64,000 nt of DNA, from the NCBI RefSeq assembly GCF_902804485.1, contig NZ_CADCST010000064.1, forward strand, positions 1 to 64,000. Reading direction: 5' to 3'. This document shows, in pieces, positions 25,344 through 33,789 of this stretch; positions within the stretch are counted from its first letter, which is position 1; the number at the start of each line of letters is the position of its first letter. The translations under genes and the position numbers were made by a program. This DNA comes from Flavobacterium collinsii (GTDB taxonomy: Bacteria > Bacteroidota > Bacteroidia > Flavobacteriales > Flavobacteriaceae). Below the pieces are notes generated by a model. That model saw nothing but the letters and a program-made list of their open reading frames with translations, did no database searches and was not told where the DNA came from.

Positions 25344-26699
25344 TTAAATCTCACTTGGCAACATTCCCGCTGTACGTAGCAGTTCATAATGTTTCATCAC
25401 AGCATCGATTCGGGTAGAGATTTTATTGTATTTTGCCTGTAACAGTGCATTGTCGGCATCTACCATTTCGGTTATCAAAACCAATTGATTCAGGTATTTT
25501 AGTTTTACAATTCGGTAGTTTTCATTGGCCAATTCTTCGGCTTTGTCGACAACTTTAAACTTCTCCACGATTTCCTGATATTGCGTGTGATTACGAAACA
25601 ACTCGTCTTGGATTTTATCTTTCACAATCTCAGACTGCATTTCCTGCCATTGAATTCTGGTCGTCGCCATCTGCACTTTGGTTTTGTTTTTATACAAACC
25701 CGAAATATCAAAACTGGCTTCAATTCCCACTTGCCCTAAGGTGTACAAATACGGATTTGGAGGAAAAAATTTGTAGTTAGGATAATTAAAGCTATAATTT
25801 CCAAAGAAATTAATACTTGGGTAATAATTCCCCTTTGCCAATTTCAGTTCCGTTTTTTTGATTGCTATTTCCTGGCTTGAGATTCGCATTTCTTCGTTCT
25901 GCAAAGCACGATTCATATACATTTCATAAGGATCAAGGCCTTGCATTTCATCAATATTTGCCGTTGTGTCGATTGTTATTTCCTCTCGCTCCGGCAACTG
26001 AAGCAGTGTCTTTAAATCATGCAGCGCAATTTTGATGTTTTTAGAATTCGTCAAAGCATTCAACTCACGGTCCGAAAGCTGCAATTCTGCTCGCAATACC
26101 TCATTTTTGGTTACCGTTCCGTGTTTTTTCAAGGATTGAACTTCTTTTAACCGATTTTGTTCTTCTTTGATATTTTCGTCAATGATTTTCTGAAGTTCCA
26201 TCATTTTATAAATCCCCAAATAAGTACCGATCACTTCTAACTCGATATCATTTTCAGTCTTCTCCTTTTTGATTTGAGCAATTTGATTTTCCTGATTGGC
26301 AATTTTAATTGCATTGTTGATTTTATTCCCAACATACAACGGCATTTTAAACGTAGTTCCAACCTCGTAAATTTCAGGGATGGTCCTGGTAACTTCTTTG
26401 CCTTTTAAGAAACCTCCTTTAAATTCGGTAATGTTGGTTATTCTCGAATAAGCGCCGTTCATCTCAATTTCAGGTAGTCGCAACTCTTTGTTTTCTTTGA
26501 TATTTTCTTCAGAAAGTGTTACTTCGAGTTTAGATTTGAGAATGTTTCGATTATTCTCTTTCGCAATTTTAATCGCCTCATTTAATGAAATCGATTTTAC
26601 TTCTTGCGCTTGTAGTGTCGTGAATCCGAGGAAAAATAAAGCATAAGCCCTATTTTTCAGGAAACACTGTAGTGCGGAAATCTGTTTTTTAAGGAACAT
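25344..26699 (-). CDS. TolC family outer-membrane efflux protein
   Basis: A 451-residue outer-membrane channel. The signal region ends FTTLQAQ, then two OEP repeats of long helices are seen: SLNEAIKIAKENNRNILKSK and a second half from about residue 250 (YMNRALQNEEMRISSQEIAI). LPEIEMNGAYSRI and YYPSINFFGNYSFNYP are the paired beta-barrel strands. It is the first gene of the tolC-hlyD-MFS transcript. On its strand, GAACTTTG (26718-26725) is one mismatch from a -7 box, about 20 bases before the start. An in-frame shorter start is possible. Confidence 0.93.
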   Translation of the reverse strand: MFLKKQISALQCFLKNRAYALFFLGFTTLQAQEVKSISLNEAIKIAKENNRNILKSKLEVTLSEENIKENKELRLPEIEMNGAYSRITNITEFKGGFLKGKEVTRTIPEIYEVGTTFKMPLYVGNKINNAIKIANQENQIAQIKKEKTENDIELEVIGTYLGIYKMMELQKIIDENIKEEQNRLKEVQSLKKHGTVTKNEVLRAELQLSDRELNALTNSKNIKIALHDLKTLLQLPEREEITIDTTANIDEMQGLDPYEMYMNRALQNEEMRISSQEIAIKKTELKLAKGNYYPSINFFGNYSFNYPNYKFFPPNPYLYTLGQVGIEASFDISGLYKNKTKVQMATTRIQWQEMQSEIVKDKIQDELFRNHTQYQEIVEKFKVVDKAEELANENYRIVKLKYLNQLVLITEMVDADNALLQAKYNKISTRIDAVMKHYELLRTAGMLPSEI

Positions 26700-26868
26700 G
26701 AATACATAAATAATTTATGATGCAAAGTTCCTGCATTTTTTTGGTGACTGATAATTCTAAAAAGTCAATAACATATTCATTTCGGACAAATATTGAAATC
26801 TTATTTTTCGAAAAAACTATATTAAAACACTGAAAAACAATTTATTACAAAATATATTTGGATTGTGA

Positions 26869-27061
26869 TTTTTCACGCAGATGTTAAAGAATTTAAGCTG
26901 ATGAAGCTGATTTTTATTCTTCCCTCTCGCAGATTCCGCTGATTGAGCAGATTATTAAAGAGTTAAAAAAAACCTCCTAAATCTGCGAGAGAAAAATTTT
27001 TAGCGCGAAATAACGAAATCTGTCAAATCAGCCTAAATCTGGATAAATCAGCGTGAAACAA
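26869..27061. repeat. R3-type inverted repeat (CACGCAGAT / ATCAGCGTG)
   Basis: TTTTTCACGCAGAT at the left and ATCAGCGTGAAAC at the right are the outer arms; inner arms CTCTCGCAGATT and AATCTGCGAGAG also pair. It fills the spacer between the AraC and tolC genes and holds no gene. Confidence 0.8.
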
Positions 27062-27066
27062 AATTT

Positions 27067-27888
27067 TTACTTTTGCTCCAAAATCTCTTCACCGTTTAAG
27101 TAATCGGAAGGTCTTTGTCCTAAAATCTTAAAAAAAGTATTACTGAAAGTTGGAACACTATTATATCCAACTTCTTCGGCTACCTCTTTAACCGAAAGTT
27201 TTCTATCAAGCAGAAGCTCTATGGCTTTTAGGATCCTCCTAATCGTATAATATTGAATAAAGGACATGTTGAGATCTTTTTGAAACAAACGATACAAAGA
27301 ACGTTCGCTGTATCCAAATTCATGGGCAACATCTGCGAATAGAATAGTTTCTCCCAGATTATTCTCAACATAGCGCAGAATTTTACCCAAACGAGGATCT
27401 TTTGGCTGCGGTAATTCTAAAGGCAAGTTGGTCAGACAAATTTGAGGCAATATTGCTTTAATCGCTTTGGCAATGGCAAAATTCGGGCTTCCTTTTTTAA
27501 GATCTCCATTCCATCGATTGGTAAAAAGCATCATTTGCAACAATAAATTATTGACCGGATAAATTCCTTCGTTCTTGTAAAAAACATCTTCGTCTTTTTC
27601 AACCGGAAAATACAGGTTTCGCATTGTTACATTTTCCGACTTCGGCTCGATACTATGCTCCACCCCACTCGGAATCCAAATAAAATGACGTGCCGGCAAA
27701 AAGTAGGTTTTGGTTTCGGTCGTTACAAAAACAACATCTCCTTCAGCGTATAACAATTGCGCTTTGTCGTGTTTATGTGTAGGCACAAACAATTCGCCCA
27801 TCAAATCGTGGTGACAGTAAATGCTTTTTTTATCGGCATCTACTTTTTTGATGTAATACTTATCTAATTTCTGACCGGAATATTCCAT
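27067..27888 (-). CDS. AraC family regulator with cupin domain
   Basis: The 273-residue protein has an N-terminal cupin-like ligand domain (about 25-110, PTHKHDKAQLLYAEGDVVFV and FIWIPSGVEHSI) and a C-terminal AraC DNA-binding domain (about 170-265). The first HTH has EFGYSERSLYRLFQKDLNMS, and the second has VAEEVGYNSVPTFSNTFFK. It lies upstream of, and in the same direction as, the tolC-hlyD-MFS operon, separated by about 370 bases of repeat. Control of that operon is a reasonable inference from position only. Confidence 0.9.
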   Translation of the reverse strand: MEYSGQKLDKYYIKKVDADKKSIYCHHDLMGELFVPTHKHDKAQLLYAEGDVVFVTTETKTYFLPARHFIWIPSGVEHSIEPKSENVTMRNLYFPVEKDEDVFYKNEGIYPVNNLLLQMMLFTNRWNGDLKKGSPNFAIAKAIKAILPQICLTNLPLELPQPKDPRLGKILRYVENNLGETILFADVAHEFGYSERSLYRLFQKDLNMSFIQYYTIRRILKAIELLLDRKLSVKEVAEEVGYNSVPTFSNTFFKILGQRPSDYLNGEEILEQK

Positions 27889-27980
27889 TGGAGTTTATAC
27901 AATGTTTTTGCAACTTTAAATATAAGAAATTTAAATTCCAATTGTTTGAAATACCAAATTCCAAAGCTGAACCATTAAGA

Positions 27981-28081
27981 CTTAACCGCAAAGTTCGCAA
28001 AGAAAAAAACGCAAAGTTCGCAAAGCTAAATTAAAACTTTGCGAACCTTGCGTAAATCTTAGCGCTCTTTGCGGTTAAATA
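27981..28081. repeat. R1 repeat, inverted pair
   Basis: TTAACCGCAAAGTTCGCAAAG on the left and CTTTGCGAACCTTGCGT then CTTAGCGCTCTTTGCGGTTAA on the right form an imperfect hairpin of R1 units. Confidence 0.88.
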
Positions 28082-28090
28082 CAAAAAACA

Positions 28091-28119
28091 AAAAAGCCTT
28101 TCCGTTAAGAAAGGCTTCT
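28091..28119 (-). terminator. Terminator of tRNA-Asp copy 1
   Basis: On the minus strand: AAGCCTTTC, loop TTAACG, GAAAGGCTT, then a T-run. It is nearly identical to the element after copy 2. Confidence 0.9.
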
Positions 28120-28129
28120 CCCAATATTG

Positions 28130-28203
28130 CGGTCTGGACGGGACTCGAACCCGCGACCCCATGCGTGACAGGCATGTATTCTAACCAACTGAACTACCAA
28201 ACC
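28130..28203 (-). tRNA. tRNA-Asp (anticodon GTC), copy 1
   Basis: A 74-nt tRNA on the minus strand: acceptor GGTTTGG pairs with CCAGACC (one G-U), discriminator G. The anticodon arm CATGCCTGTCACGCATG gives GTC. It is the same as copy 2 at 29253-29326. Confidence 0.97.
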
Positions 28204-28220
28204 GTGCGTTATTGCGAGTG

Positions 28221-28250
28221 CAAAAATACAACAGATCTTTGATTCTACAA
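28221..28250 (-). promoter_or_regulatory. tRNA-Asp copy 1 promoter
   Basis: On the minus strand TTG (28248-28250), a 19-base spacer, and TATTTTTG (28221-28228). A good Bacteroidota promoter, so this copy is probably expressed. Confidence 0.7.
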
Positions 28251-28658
28251 GCTTTTTTTGCGAATAAATTTCAAGAAATTTTTAATTGATTAAATTCCAA
28301 TATTTTAAAATTTACCCATAAAACCAAAAAGAAGAACTTTCTTTCTTTTTAAACCTCAAAGAACGCAAAGTTGAAAGCACAAAGGATTCGAATCTTAAGA
28401 AATTTTGCGATTAAATTTCAAATCTGATAGATTTCAAATCCAAAACACATTCTTAATGACCCATCAACCAAACACCTCTATTTTACCAATAATTTAATAA
28501 TTCCTTTACATTATAATCAAAAAATAATAAAATAAAGTTTTTATATCAAAATAAATTTTCAATATTTGTAGGAATAAGCTTTTACCATAACATTACAGAC
28601 ACAAATCCCAAGTGTCTTAAAATGATTGGGAATTAATCAAACAAAAAAACCACAAATT
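28251..28658. other. Spacer upstream of double-glycine peptide
   Basis: A degenerate R1-like segment (28349-28417, AACGCAAAGTTG and ATTTTGCGATTAAA) is followed by very AT-rich DNA. A 6-bp hairpin TCCCAA / TTGGGA (28606-28631) lies in the peptide leader. No clear promoter match and no gene seen. Confidence 0.5.
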
Positions 28659-28838
28659 ATGTTAAAAAGATTAAACCTAAATGGCGCCGTAGAACTAACT
28701 ATTACTGAATTAAAATCCATCAATGGTGGAGACCCTACATGCCCACCACCAGACACAAGTGCAGGTTGCTTTAGCGGACCATCTCATTGCCCAAGTTACG
28801 GCTACCCAACATGTGTACCGAAAACTCCTAATATATAA
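28659..28838 (+). CDS. Double-glycine leader peptide (bacteriocin/RiPP-type precursor)
   Basis: A 59-residue peptide. Residues 1-24 form a leader ending in ELKSINGG, the double-glycine cleavage motif recognised by peptidase-containing ABC exporters. The predicted 35-residue core is rich in Pro and has four Cys (C28, C37, C44, C52), as in TCPPPDTSAGCF and PTCVPKTPNI. An in-frame TTG at 28626 would add 11 residues; ATG 28659 gives the normal leader. No maturase, immunity or exporter gene is adjacent, so it is an orphan precursor; bacteriocin or signal function is inference. It lies between two tRNA-Asp copies and is followed by three R1 repeats. Confidence 0.75.
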   Translation: MLKRLNLNGAVELTITELKSINGGDPTCPPPDTSAGCFSGPSHCPSYGYPTCVPKTPNI

Positions 28839-28865
28839 TAGCAATATTTAATTTCTTTATAAAAA

Positions 28866-29078
28866 ACAAAGGGCGCAAAGTTTAAAAACTTTGTGCCCTT
28901 TGCGGTTAAACCAAACAAGTAAAAACAAAAAATCCGCAAAGCTTAAAAGAACTTTGCGGACTTTAAGTAAACCTTAGCGAACCTTGCGGTTAATCCAAAC
29001 AAATAGAAACAAAAAATCCACAAAGCTTATAAAAAACTTTGCGGACTTTGCGTAAATCTTAGCGAACCTTGCGGTTAA
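28866..29078. repeat. Three tandem R1 units after the peptide gene
   Basis: Units near 28869-28912, 28931-28997 and 29015-29077 each contain an internal hairpin (GCAAAG ... CTTTGC) and end CTTAGCGAACCTTGCGGTTAA (first unit shorter: CCCTTTGCGGTTAA). Spacing is about 64-84 bases. Confidence 0.88.
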
Positions 29079-29100
29079 AATCAGAATAGCCTTAAATCAA

Positions 29101-29160
29101 AAAAGCCATCCACAAAAGTGGAAAGCTTTTCATTGGTCTAACTACTAAACCAGCTACGAG
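29101..29160 (-). pseudogene. Possible tRNA-Asp relic with terminator
   Basis: On the minus strand GGTTTAGTAGTT (one change from the tRNA-Asp 5' end) runs straight into AGACCAATG and a terminator-like hairpin AAAAGCTTTCCAC ... GTGGATGGCTTTTTT. This resembles the tRNA 5' end joined to its 3' flank, as after an internal deletion. The match is short, so this is tentative. Confidence 0.35.
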
Positions 29161-29212
29161 TTACAAAGTCGTAGCAAAACAACACAACTAATCTTAGATA
29201 CCGTATTTGGGC

Positions 29213-29242
29213 AAAAAAGCCTTTCCGTTAAGAAAGGCTTTT
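29213..29242 (-). terminator. Terminator of tRNA-Asp copy 2
   Basis: On the minus strand AAGCCTTTC, loop TTAACG, GAAAGGCTT, followed by six T. Confidence 0.92.
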
Positions 29243-29252
29243 CCCAATATTG

Positions 29253-29326
29253 CGGTCTGGACGGGACTCGAACCCGCGACCCCATGCGTGACAGGCATGT
29301 ATTCTAACCAACTGAACTACCAAACC
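29253..29326 (-). tRNA. tRNA-Asp (anticodon GTC), copy 2
   Basis: Identical over 74 nt to copy 1, including acceptor GGTTTGG/CCAGACC and anticodon GTC. Flanking identity extends into both terminator and promoter, so the unit was duplicated as a whole. Confidence 0.97.
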
Positions 29327-29344
29327 TCTGCGTTATTGCGGTTG

Positions 29345-29374
29345 CAAAGATAGTACAGAATTTCGTTTCTGCAA
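29345..29374 (-). promoter_or_regulatory. tRNA-Asp copy 2 promoter
   Basis: On the minus strand TTG (29372-29374), 19 bases, TATCTTTG (29345-29352). Confidence 0.78.
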
Positions 29375-29412
29375 GTGTTTTTCGAAAAAAAATTAAATAA
29401 ATTTTCAAAGTT

Positions 29413-30339
29413 TTAGCCAAAGTTTTGTTTTTCAACTAAATATGTCGTCAATATTTTTTCAAAATTATCTCCTACATTCACCGAAACGTACTTAATTTGA
29501 TTCTTTGCACAAGTTAAAGACAATTTCTTAAAGTACTCCTCTGCCCTTTTTTCGTATTCTGCTTTTACATTATCCGCGAAAAGCGAGACTTCTTCACCTG
29601 ATTCTAAATCAATAAACTTACGCGGCGTGTTATCAAAATCAAATTTAAGCTCTGTTTTATCATCCACCACATGAAACAAAACTACTTTGTGTTTGTTGTG
29701 TTTTAAATGCTGTAAAGCGTTAAAAAGCTTCTCATCATCTTCTGACTGGAACATATCCGTAAACAGAATGATCATCGAACGACGGTGAATCTTCTCAGCG
29801 ATTTGATGCAGATACGTAATGGTATCGGTGCTTTTTTTGACTTTTGGCTGCTGCAGTAATTCTTCCAGTTTATTGAGCAACATTCGATGATGACGATCAC
29901 TCCCTTTTTCGGGAGCATAATATTCATAGCTGTCTGAGAAAACACTCAACCCTACGGCATCACGCTGCTTCTTAAGGATATTCATTAAAACAGCCGACGC
30001 CAGAACAGCAAAACCAATTTTCTTCTCATAAAAAGGCTGATTTGATCTGAGTTCCGGATAATGCATCGACGATGAGTTATCTACAATTAAATGACATCGC
30101 AAATTGGTTTCTTCCTCAAAACGTTTCGTATACAAACGATCAGTTTTTGCAAATAATTTCCAATCGATGTGTTTAGTGCTTTCTCCGGCATTATAGACTT
30201 TATGCTCCGCAAATTCAGCCGAAAATCCATGAAACGGACTCTTGTGCATTCCCGAGATAAACCCTTCTACCACCTGATTCGCCAACATTTCGAGATGCTG
30301 AAAACTGGAGACTTTCTCTATTTCCGATTCAATTTTCAT
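29413..30339 (-). CDS. DUF58 domain protein (vWA-like)
   Basis: A 308-residue soluble protein with the DUF58 motif (FAEHKVYNAGESTKHIDWKL) and a von Willebrand A-like fold. The MIDAS-type start is LIVDNSSSMHYP (DxSxS), with a later TDMFQSEDD. DUF58 proteins usually occur with MoxR ATPases and other vWA proteins and are thought to act in metal-dependent chaperone or envelope functions; those partners are absent here. Its start overlaps the M1 aminopeptidase stop by four bases (ATGA), so it is coupled to that gene. No signal peptide. Confidence 0.9.
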   Translation of the reverse strand: MKIESEIEKVSSFQHLEMLANQVVEGFISGMHKSPFHGFSAEFAEHKVYNAGESTKHIDWKLFAKTDRLYTKRFEEETNLRCHLIVDNSSSMHYPELRSNQPFYEKKIGFAVLASAVLMNILKKQRDAVGLSVFSDSYEYYAPEKGSDRHHRMLLNKLEELLQQPKVKKSTDTITYLHQIAEKIHRRSMIILFTDMFQSEDDEKLFNALQHLKHNKHKVVLFHVVDDKTELKFDFDNTPRKFIDLESGEEVSLFADNVKAEYEKRAEEYFKKLSLTCAKNQIKYVSVNVGDNFEKILTTYLVEKQNFG

Positions 30340-32912
30340 TCGGTTTCTTTTTTAATATTTTGTGCGCGGTACAAACCATCGGTTGCCTGCAATAATTTTC
30401 TTTTCAAAATCGGACTAAACTCCGGATTCTCTTTCAGGAATCGCTGTACTTCATCAAAAGCATATTTCGACGAATATTTCCCAACCGTATTATTCAGCCA
30501 GTCCTTTGGAAAAAAGATATCTCCGGTACGCTGAATTTCTTCCACCAAATCTAACGAAAATCGAATGTACTTTTGAGCACTTTCCTGGCGTAACGGATGA
30601 TTTATATTCGCCAAACCTACAGAAACCCAAGATTCTTTTTCTCTGTTCTCGTCGTCTTTTAAGGATAACACAAAAGCATCACGAACCGATTCGTCTTTCG
30701 ATAAAGAAGGAAGCAGGAATTCAAATCGTTTCTGCTTGTCCGGATTTGTAATCGTGGTTCTGGTTTTATTTAAAATCTCATCCGCTTTTTCATGCTTAAA
30801 TATAGCCAGATTCATCGCCATATTGGTATAATCATCTTCATTGAGTTTTAAACCCGGAATCACGGTTTCTTTATTCCAAATTTTATACAATTGTTCCTTA
30901 TCAGTAGCGGAGTAGGCAATTGAACTAAATAAATTGAACAAAGTTTTCTTGATATTACTTGGCAAATTGGCCTGCAAACGCGCATATACAATAGCCGAAA
31001 GTTCTTTTTGTCTTATGTTTTGCTGTTTTTCGGTCAGGAACTTCCAGAATACCGCACTGGTTTGATTGGTGATAATTTTCAAAACCAATTCGTTTTGTTC
31101 CTGTTGAATTCCTTTTAAAAAACAATCAAATGCTTTCACAGGAGCAATATTTCCCGTTAAAGTATTTTCGTAAATATTAATATAAGTCGAAGCTCTTGCT
31201 ACCTCATCTTTCAATGTTAAAACAGACTCTAAACTATTCCCGTCAAGCGGAAAAACACCGTATCCAAAACCATTATAGTTGTAAATAACAGCCAATGGTT
31301 TCTCAAGTCCAAGGGCTTCTTTCAGGGACAGACTTTTGTCTTTTATAGTAGCACTGATCACTTTTACATTATTGGGATAAACCAAACCAATATCAAAAAT
31401 CTGAGGCCACACATTTGCCGATTGATCTTCTGCCTGCTGTGTGATTTCAAAAGTTGAAATTCGATTTTGAGCATCGTATTTGATTTGATCTTTAAAAATC
31501 GCTCTTCCCGATTTATTCACCCAAACCTTACTCCATTTTTGCATATCAAGAGGCGTTTCGGCATCAAGAATTTCTACAAGATTGTTCCAGTCGGCATTAT
31601 CGTTGGCGTACTTTTTAATGTACTTCTCGATTCCTTTCTGAAAAGCTACTTTTCCCATCGAAGCTTCTAACTGACGCATCATTATTGGTGCTTTGTTGTA
31701 AATAATGGCTCCATAAAGTGATCCTGCATTTTTAAGATTGGCTAAATTTTGCTTGATCGGATGTGTTCCTAACGAACGATCTTCAGCATAAGCATTTGGA
31801 TAATGAGCCGTTAAAAACTGTAGATTATGATTGACTTTCGGGAAAATCGGATTCATAATTTTGTCTGCCATAAAGTTGGCAAATACTTCCTTCATCCAAA
31901 CATCATCAAACCATTTCATAGTCACCAAATCGCCAAACCACATGTGCGAAGTTTCGTGTGCAATCAATTTGGCACGGTCTAATTTCTCACTGTCTGTCGC
32001 ACTATTATCCAAAAACAAAGTTGATTCTTTATATTGTATCGCCCCTACATGCTCCATCCCGCCATACTGAAAAACTGGAATTGAAGCAAAATCCAGCTTC
32101 TGAAATGGAAACTTATAACTAGTATATTTTTCCAGAAAATCTAACGATTGCTGATGCAGATTAAAGATTGTATCGGTGCTGCTTTTTAGTTTCTCTGCAT
32201 TGTTCTCGCGATACAGCATTGTCATTTCCAGATTACCGGGTTTCTTGGTCACGCTTTTGAATTTCCCCGCTACAAAAGAGAACAAATAGGTACTCATTTT
32301 ATCCGATTCTCCAAAAGTATAAGCTGTAAACTCTCCTTTCTCCATTTTCTCTTTCACATCGGCTCCGGCCAAAACCGACCAGTCTTTAGGAACAGTCAAA
32401 CTCAACTTATAAGTCGCTTTAATATCCGGCTGATCAAAACAAGGGAATAATGTACTTGCCCGATCCGGAACCAATAAAGTATACAAGAAATCATCATTTC
32501 GGTTTAAGGATAGATTTCCTGCAATAAAAGAAATACCAATTGTATTTTTTCCTAAAATCAAGTCTTTAGCAGCAATAATAATATGTCCTTTCTCATGAAC
32601 AATAGCAGTGTTTTTATTATTAACCTGAATCGATTTTATGTTCTGAGTTTTCTCTTTAAAATCCAAATACAAAGGTTCACTCAAATTTGAAATTGTCAGA
32701 TTTAAAGTCAAAATCGAATTGATTTCCTGCTGTTTTTGCTGCGGAATCTCAAAAGAAAGTCCGTAAGTTACATTTGAGATTTGTTTTTTTCGAAAATGTG
32801 CCATTTGTTCTGAGACACCGTTTTCTAAAATCAATTTTTCGTTTGATTTAGACTGAGAAAAACCAAATGACGCCATCGTCAGAAAACAAAGAAAGCTGTA
32901 GAAAATTTTCAT
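30336..32912 (-). CDS. M1 family metallo-aminopeptidase
   Basis: An exported zinc aminopeptidase of about 858 residues. From ATG 32912 a signal peptide (MKIFYSFLCFLTMASFGFSQ) is clear; an earlier in-frame ATG at 32966 would bury it, so 32912 is chosen. The exopeptidase motif is seen as YGGMEHVGA (about 284-288; GAMEN variant). The zinc site is H319-ETS-H323 with E342 (HExxH-x18-E). S replaces the more common second variable residue, which is tolerated. The long C-terminal region is helical. It is periplasmic and likely releases N-terminal amino acids from peptides. Coupled to the DUF58 gene. Confidence 0.92.
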   Translation of the reverse strand: MKIFYSFLCFLTMASFGFSQSKSNEKLILENGVSEQMAHFRKKQISNVTYGLSFEIPQQKQQEINSILTLNLTISNLSEPLYLDFKEKTQNIKSIQVNNKNTAIVHEKGHIIIAAKDLILGKNTIGISFIAGNLSLNRNDDFLYTLLVPDRASTLFPCFDQPDIKATYKLSLTVPKDWSVLAGADVKEKMEKGEFTAYTFGESDKMSTYLFSFVAGKFKSVTKKPGNLEMTMLYRENNAEKLKSSTDTIFNLHQQSLDFLEKYTSYKFPFQKLDFASIPVFQYGGMEHVGAIQYKESTLFLDNSATDSEKLDRAKLIAHETSHMWFGDLVTMKWFDDVWMKEVFANFMADKIMNPIFPKVNHNLQFLTAHYPNAYAEDRSLGTHPIKQNLANLKNAGSLYGAIIYNKAPIMMRQLEASMGKVAFQKGIEKYIKKYANDNADWNNLVEILDAETPLDMQKWSKVWVNKSGRAIFKDQIKYDAQNRISTFEITQQAEDQSANVWPQIFDIGLVYPNNVKVISATIKDKSLSLKEALGLEKPLAVIYNYNGFGYGVFPLDGNSLESVLTLKDEVARASTYINIYENTLTGNIAPVKAFDCFLKGIQQEQNELVLKIITNQTSAVFWKFLTEKQQNIRQKELSAIVYARLQANLPSNIKKTLFNLFSSIAYSATDKEQLYKIWNKETVIPGLKLNEDDYTNMAMNLAIFKHEKADEILNKTRTTITNPDKQKRFEFLLPSLSKDESVRDAFVLSLKDDENREKESWVSVGLANINHPLRQESAQKYIRFSLDLVEEIQRTGDIFFPKDWLNNTVGKYSSKYAFDEVQRFLKENPEFSPILKRKLLQATDGLYRAQNIKKETE

Positions 32913-32934
32913 TTTTAAAGGAATGTTAGATCTG

Positions 32935-33140
32935 TAAAAATAAAAAAAGTTCGCCACGAATTCCACAAATTAGCACGAATTAAAATTCTTTTGCCACAGA
33001 TTATACAGATTAGGATGATTTCTTTTTAAATCGTAAAAACTAGTTTAATCTGTCGCAAAAAAAATAAACCTCATTTTAATTCGCGGAATTCATTTTTAAA
33101 GCGAAATTAATTAGCACTAATTCGTGAAATTTGTGGCAAA
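32935..33140. repeat. R3-type inverted repeat (CACGAATTCC ... ATTCGTG)
   Basis: GCCACGAATTCCACAAATTA then TTGCCACAGATTATACAGATTA on the left are mirrored by TTTAATCTGTCGCAAA and AATTCGTGAAATTTGTGGCA on the right. No gene is present in the spacer. Confidence 0.8.
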
Positions 33141-33174
33141 AAAAACATTTTAATCGGCTGCAAAAAGACAAATA

Positions 33175-33204
33175 AAAAAGGTCCGACTTCCGTCGAACCT
33201 CTTT
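33175..33204 (-). terminator. trxA terminator
   Basis: On the minus strand AGGTTCGAC, loop GGAA, GTCGGACCT then TTTTT. Confidence 0.88.
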
Positions 33205-33226
33205 TATATAAATTATAATCTTTCGA

Positions 33227-33544
33227 TTACAACAAAGCGTCTAAACTATCTGCGTAGGTTTGTTTTGGAGCTACTCCAACTTGTTTTCCTACTACTTCAC
33301 CGTTATGAAAAACCAAAACGGTTGGTATGTTACGCACACCATATTTTGCAGCAAATTCCTGGTTAGCATCTACATCTACTTTACCAACAACTACTTTACC
33401 TGCGTATTCATCGCTTAATTGGTCAATGATTGGACCAACCATTCTACAAGGACCGCACCATGCTGCCCAAAAATCTACCATTACTGGTTTGTCTGATTTC
33501 AAAACTACTTCATCAAAAGTAGCATCTGTTATTGCTAATGCCAT
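33227..33544 (-). CDS. trxA: Thioredoxin
   Basis: Thioredoxin reduces protein disulphides in the cytoplasm using thioredoxin reductase. From ATG 33544 the product is 105 residues, the usual length; an upstream in-frame start at 33601 would add an unusual 19-residue tail. The active site WAAWCGPCRM places the redox cysteines at C30 and C33. The cis-Pro is in NIPTVLVF, and the GxVVGKQVG end strand is present. It is a single gene with its own terminator. Confidence 0.96.
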   Translation of the reverse strand: MALAITDATFDEVVLKSDKPVMVDFWAAWCGPCRMVGPIIDQLSDEYAGKVVVGKVDVDANQEFAAKYGVRNIPTVLVFHNGEVVGKQVGVAPKQTYADSLDALL

Positions 33545-33789
33545 AATTTCTTGTCTTTTAAAATTATCGTCTGAATTGTTTCGTTTCAAACTAGACCACA
33601 AATTTAAAAATTAAATGCAAATGAAACACCATAACCAAATTAGTTTTCATTATAAATGTATTGTCATTAATTATATCAATCCAAAAACCTAAAATCATAA
33701 GTTTTAACCTACACTAATATCGGTTTTTATCTTTTTAGGGAAACGTCATTTTTTTGACTTATCTTTAATCATCCTGAAAATTCTTCCAG

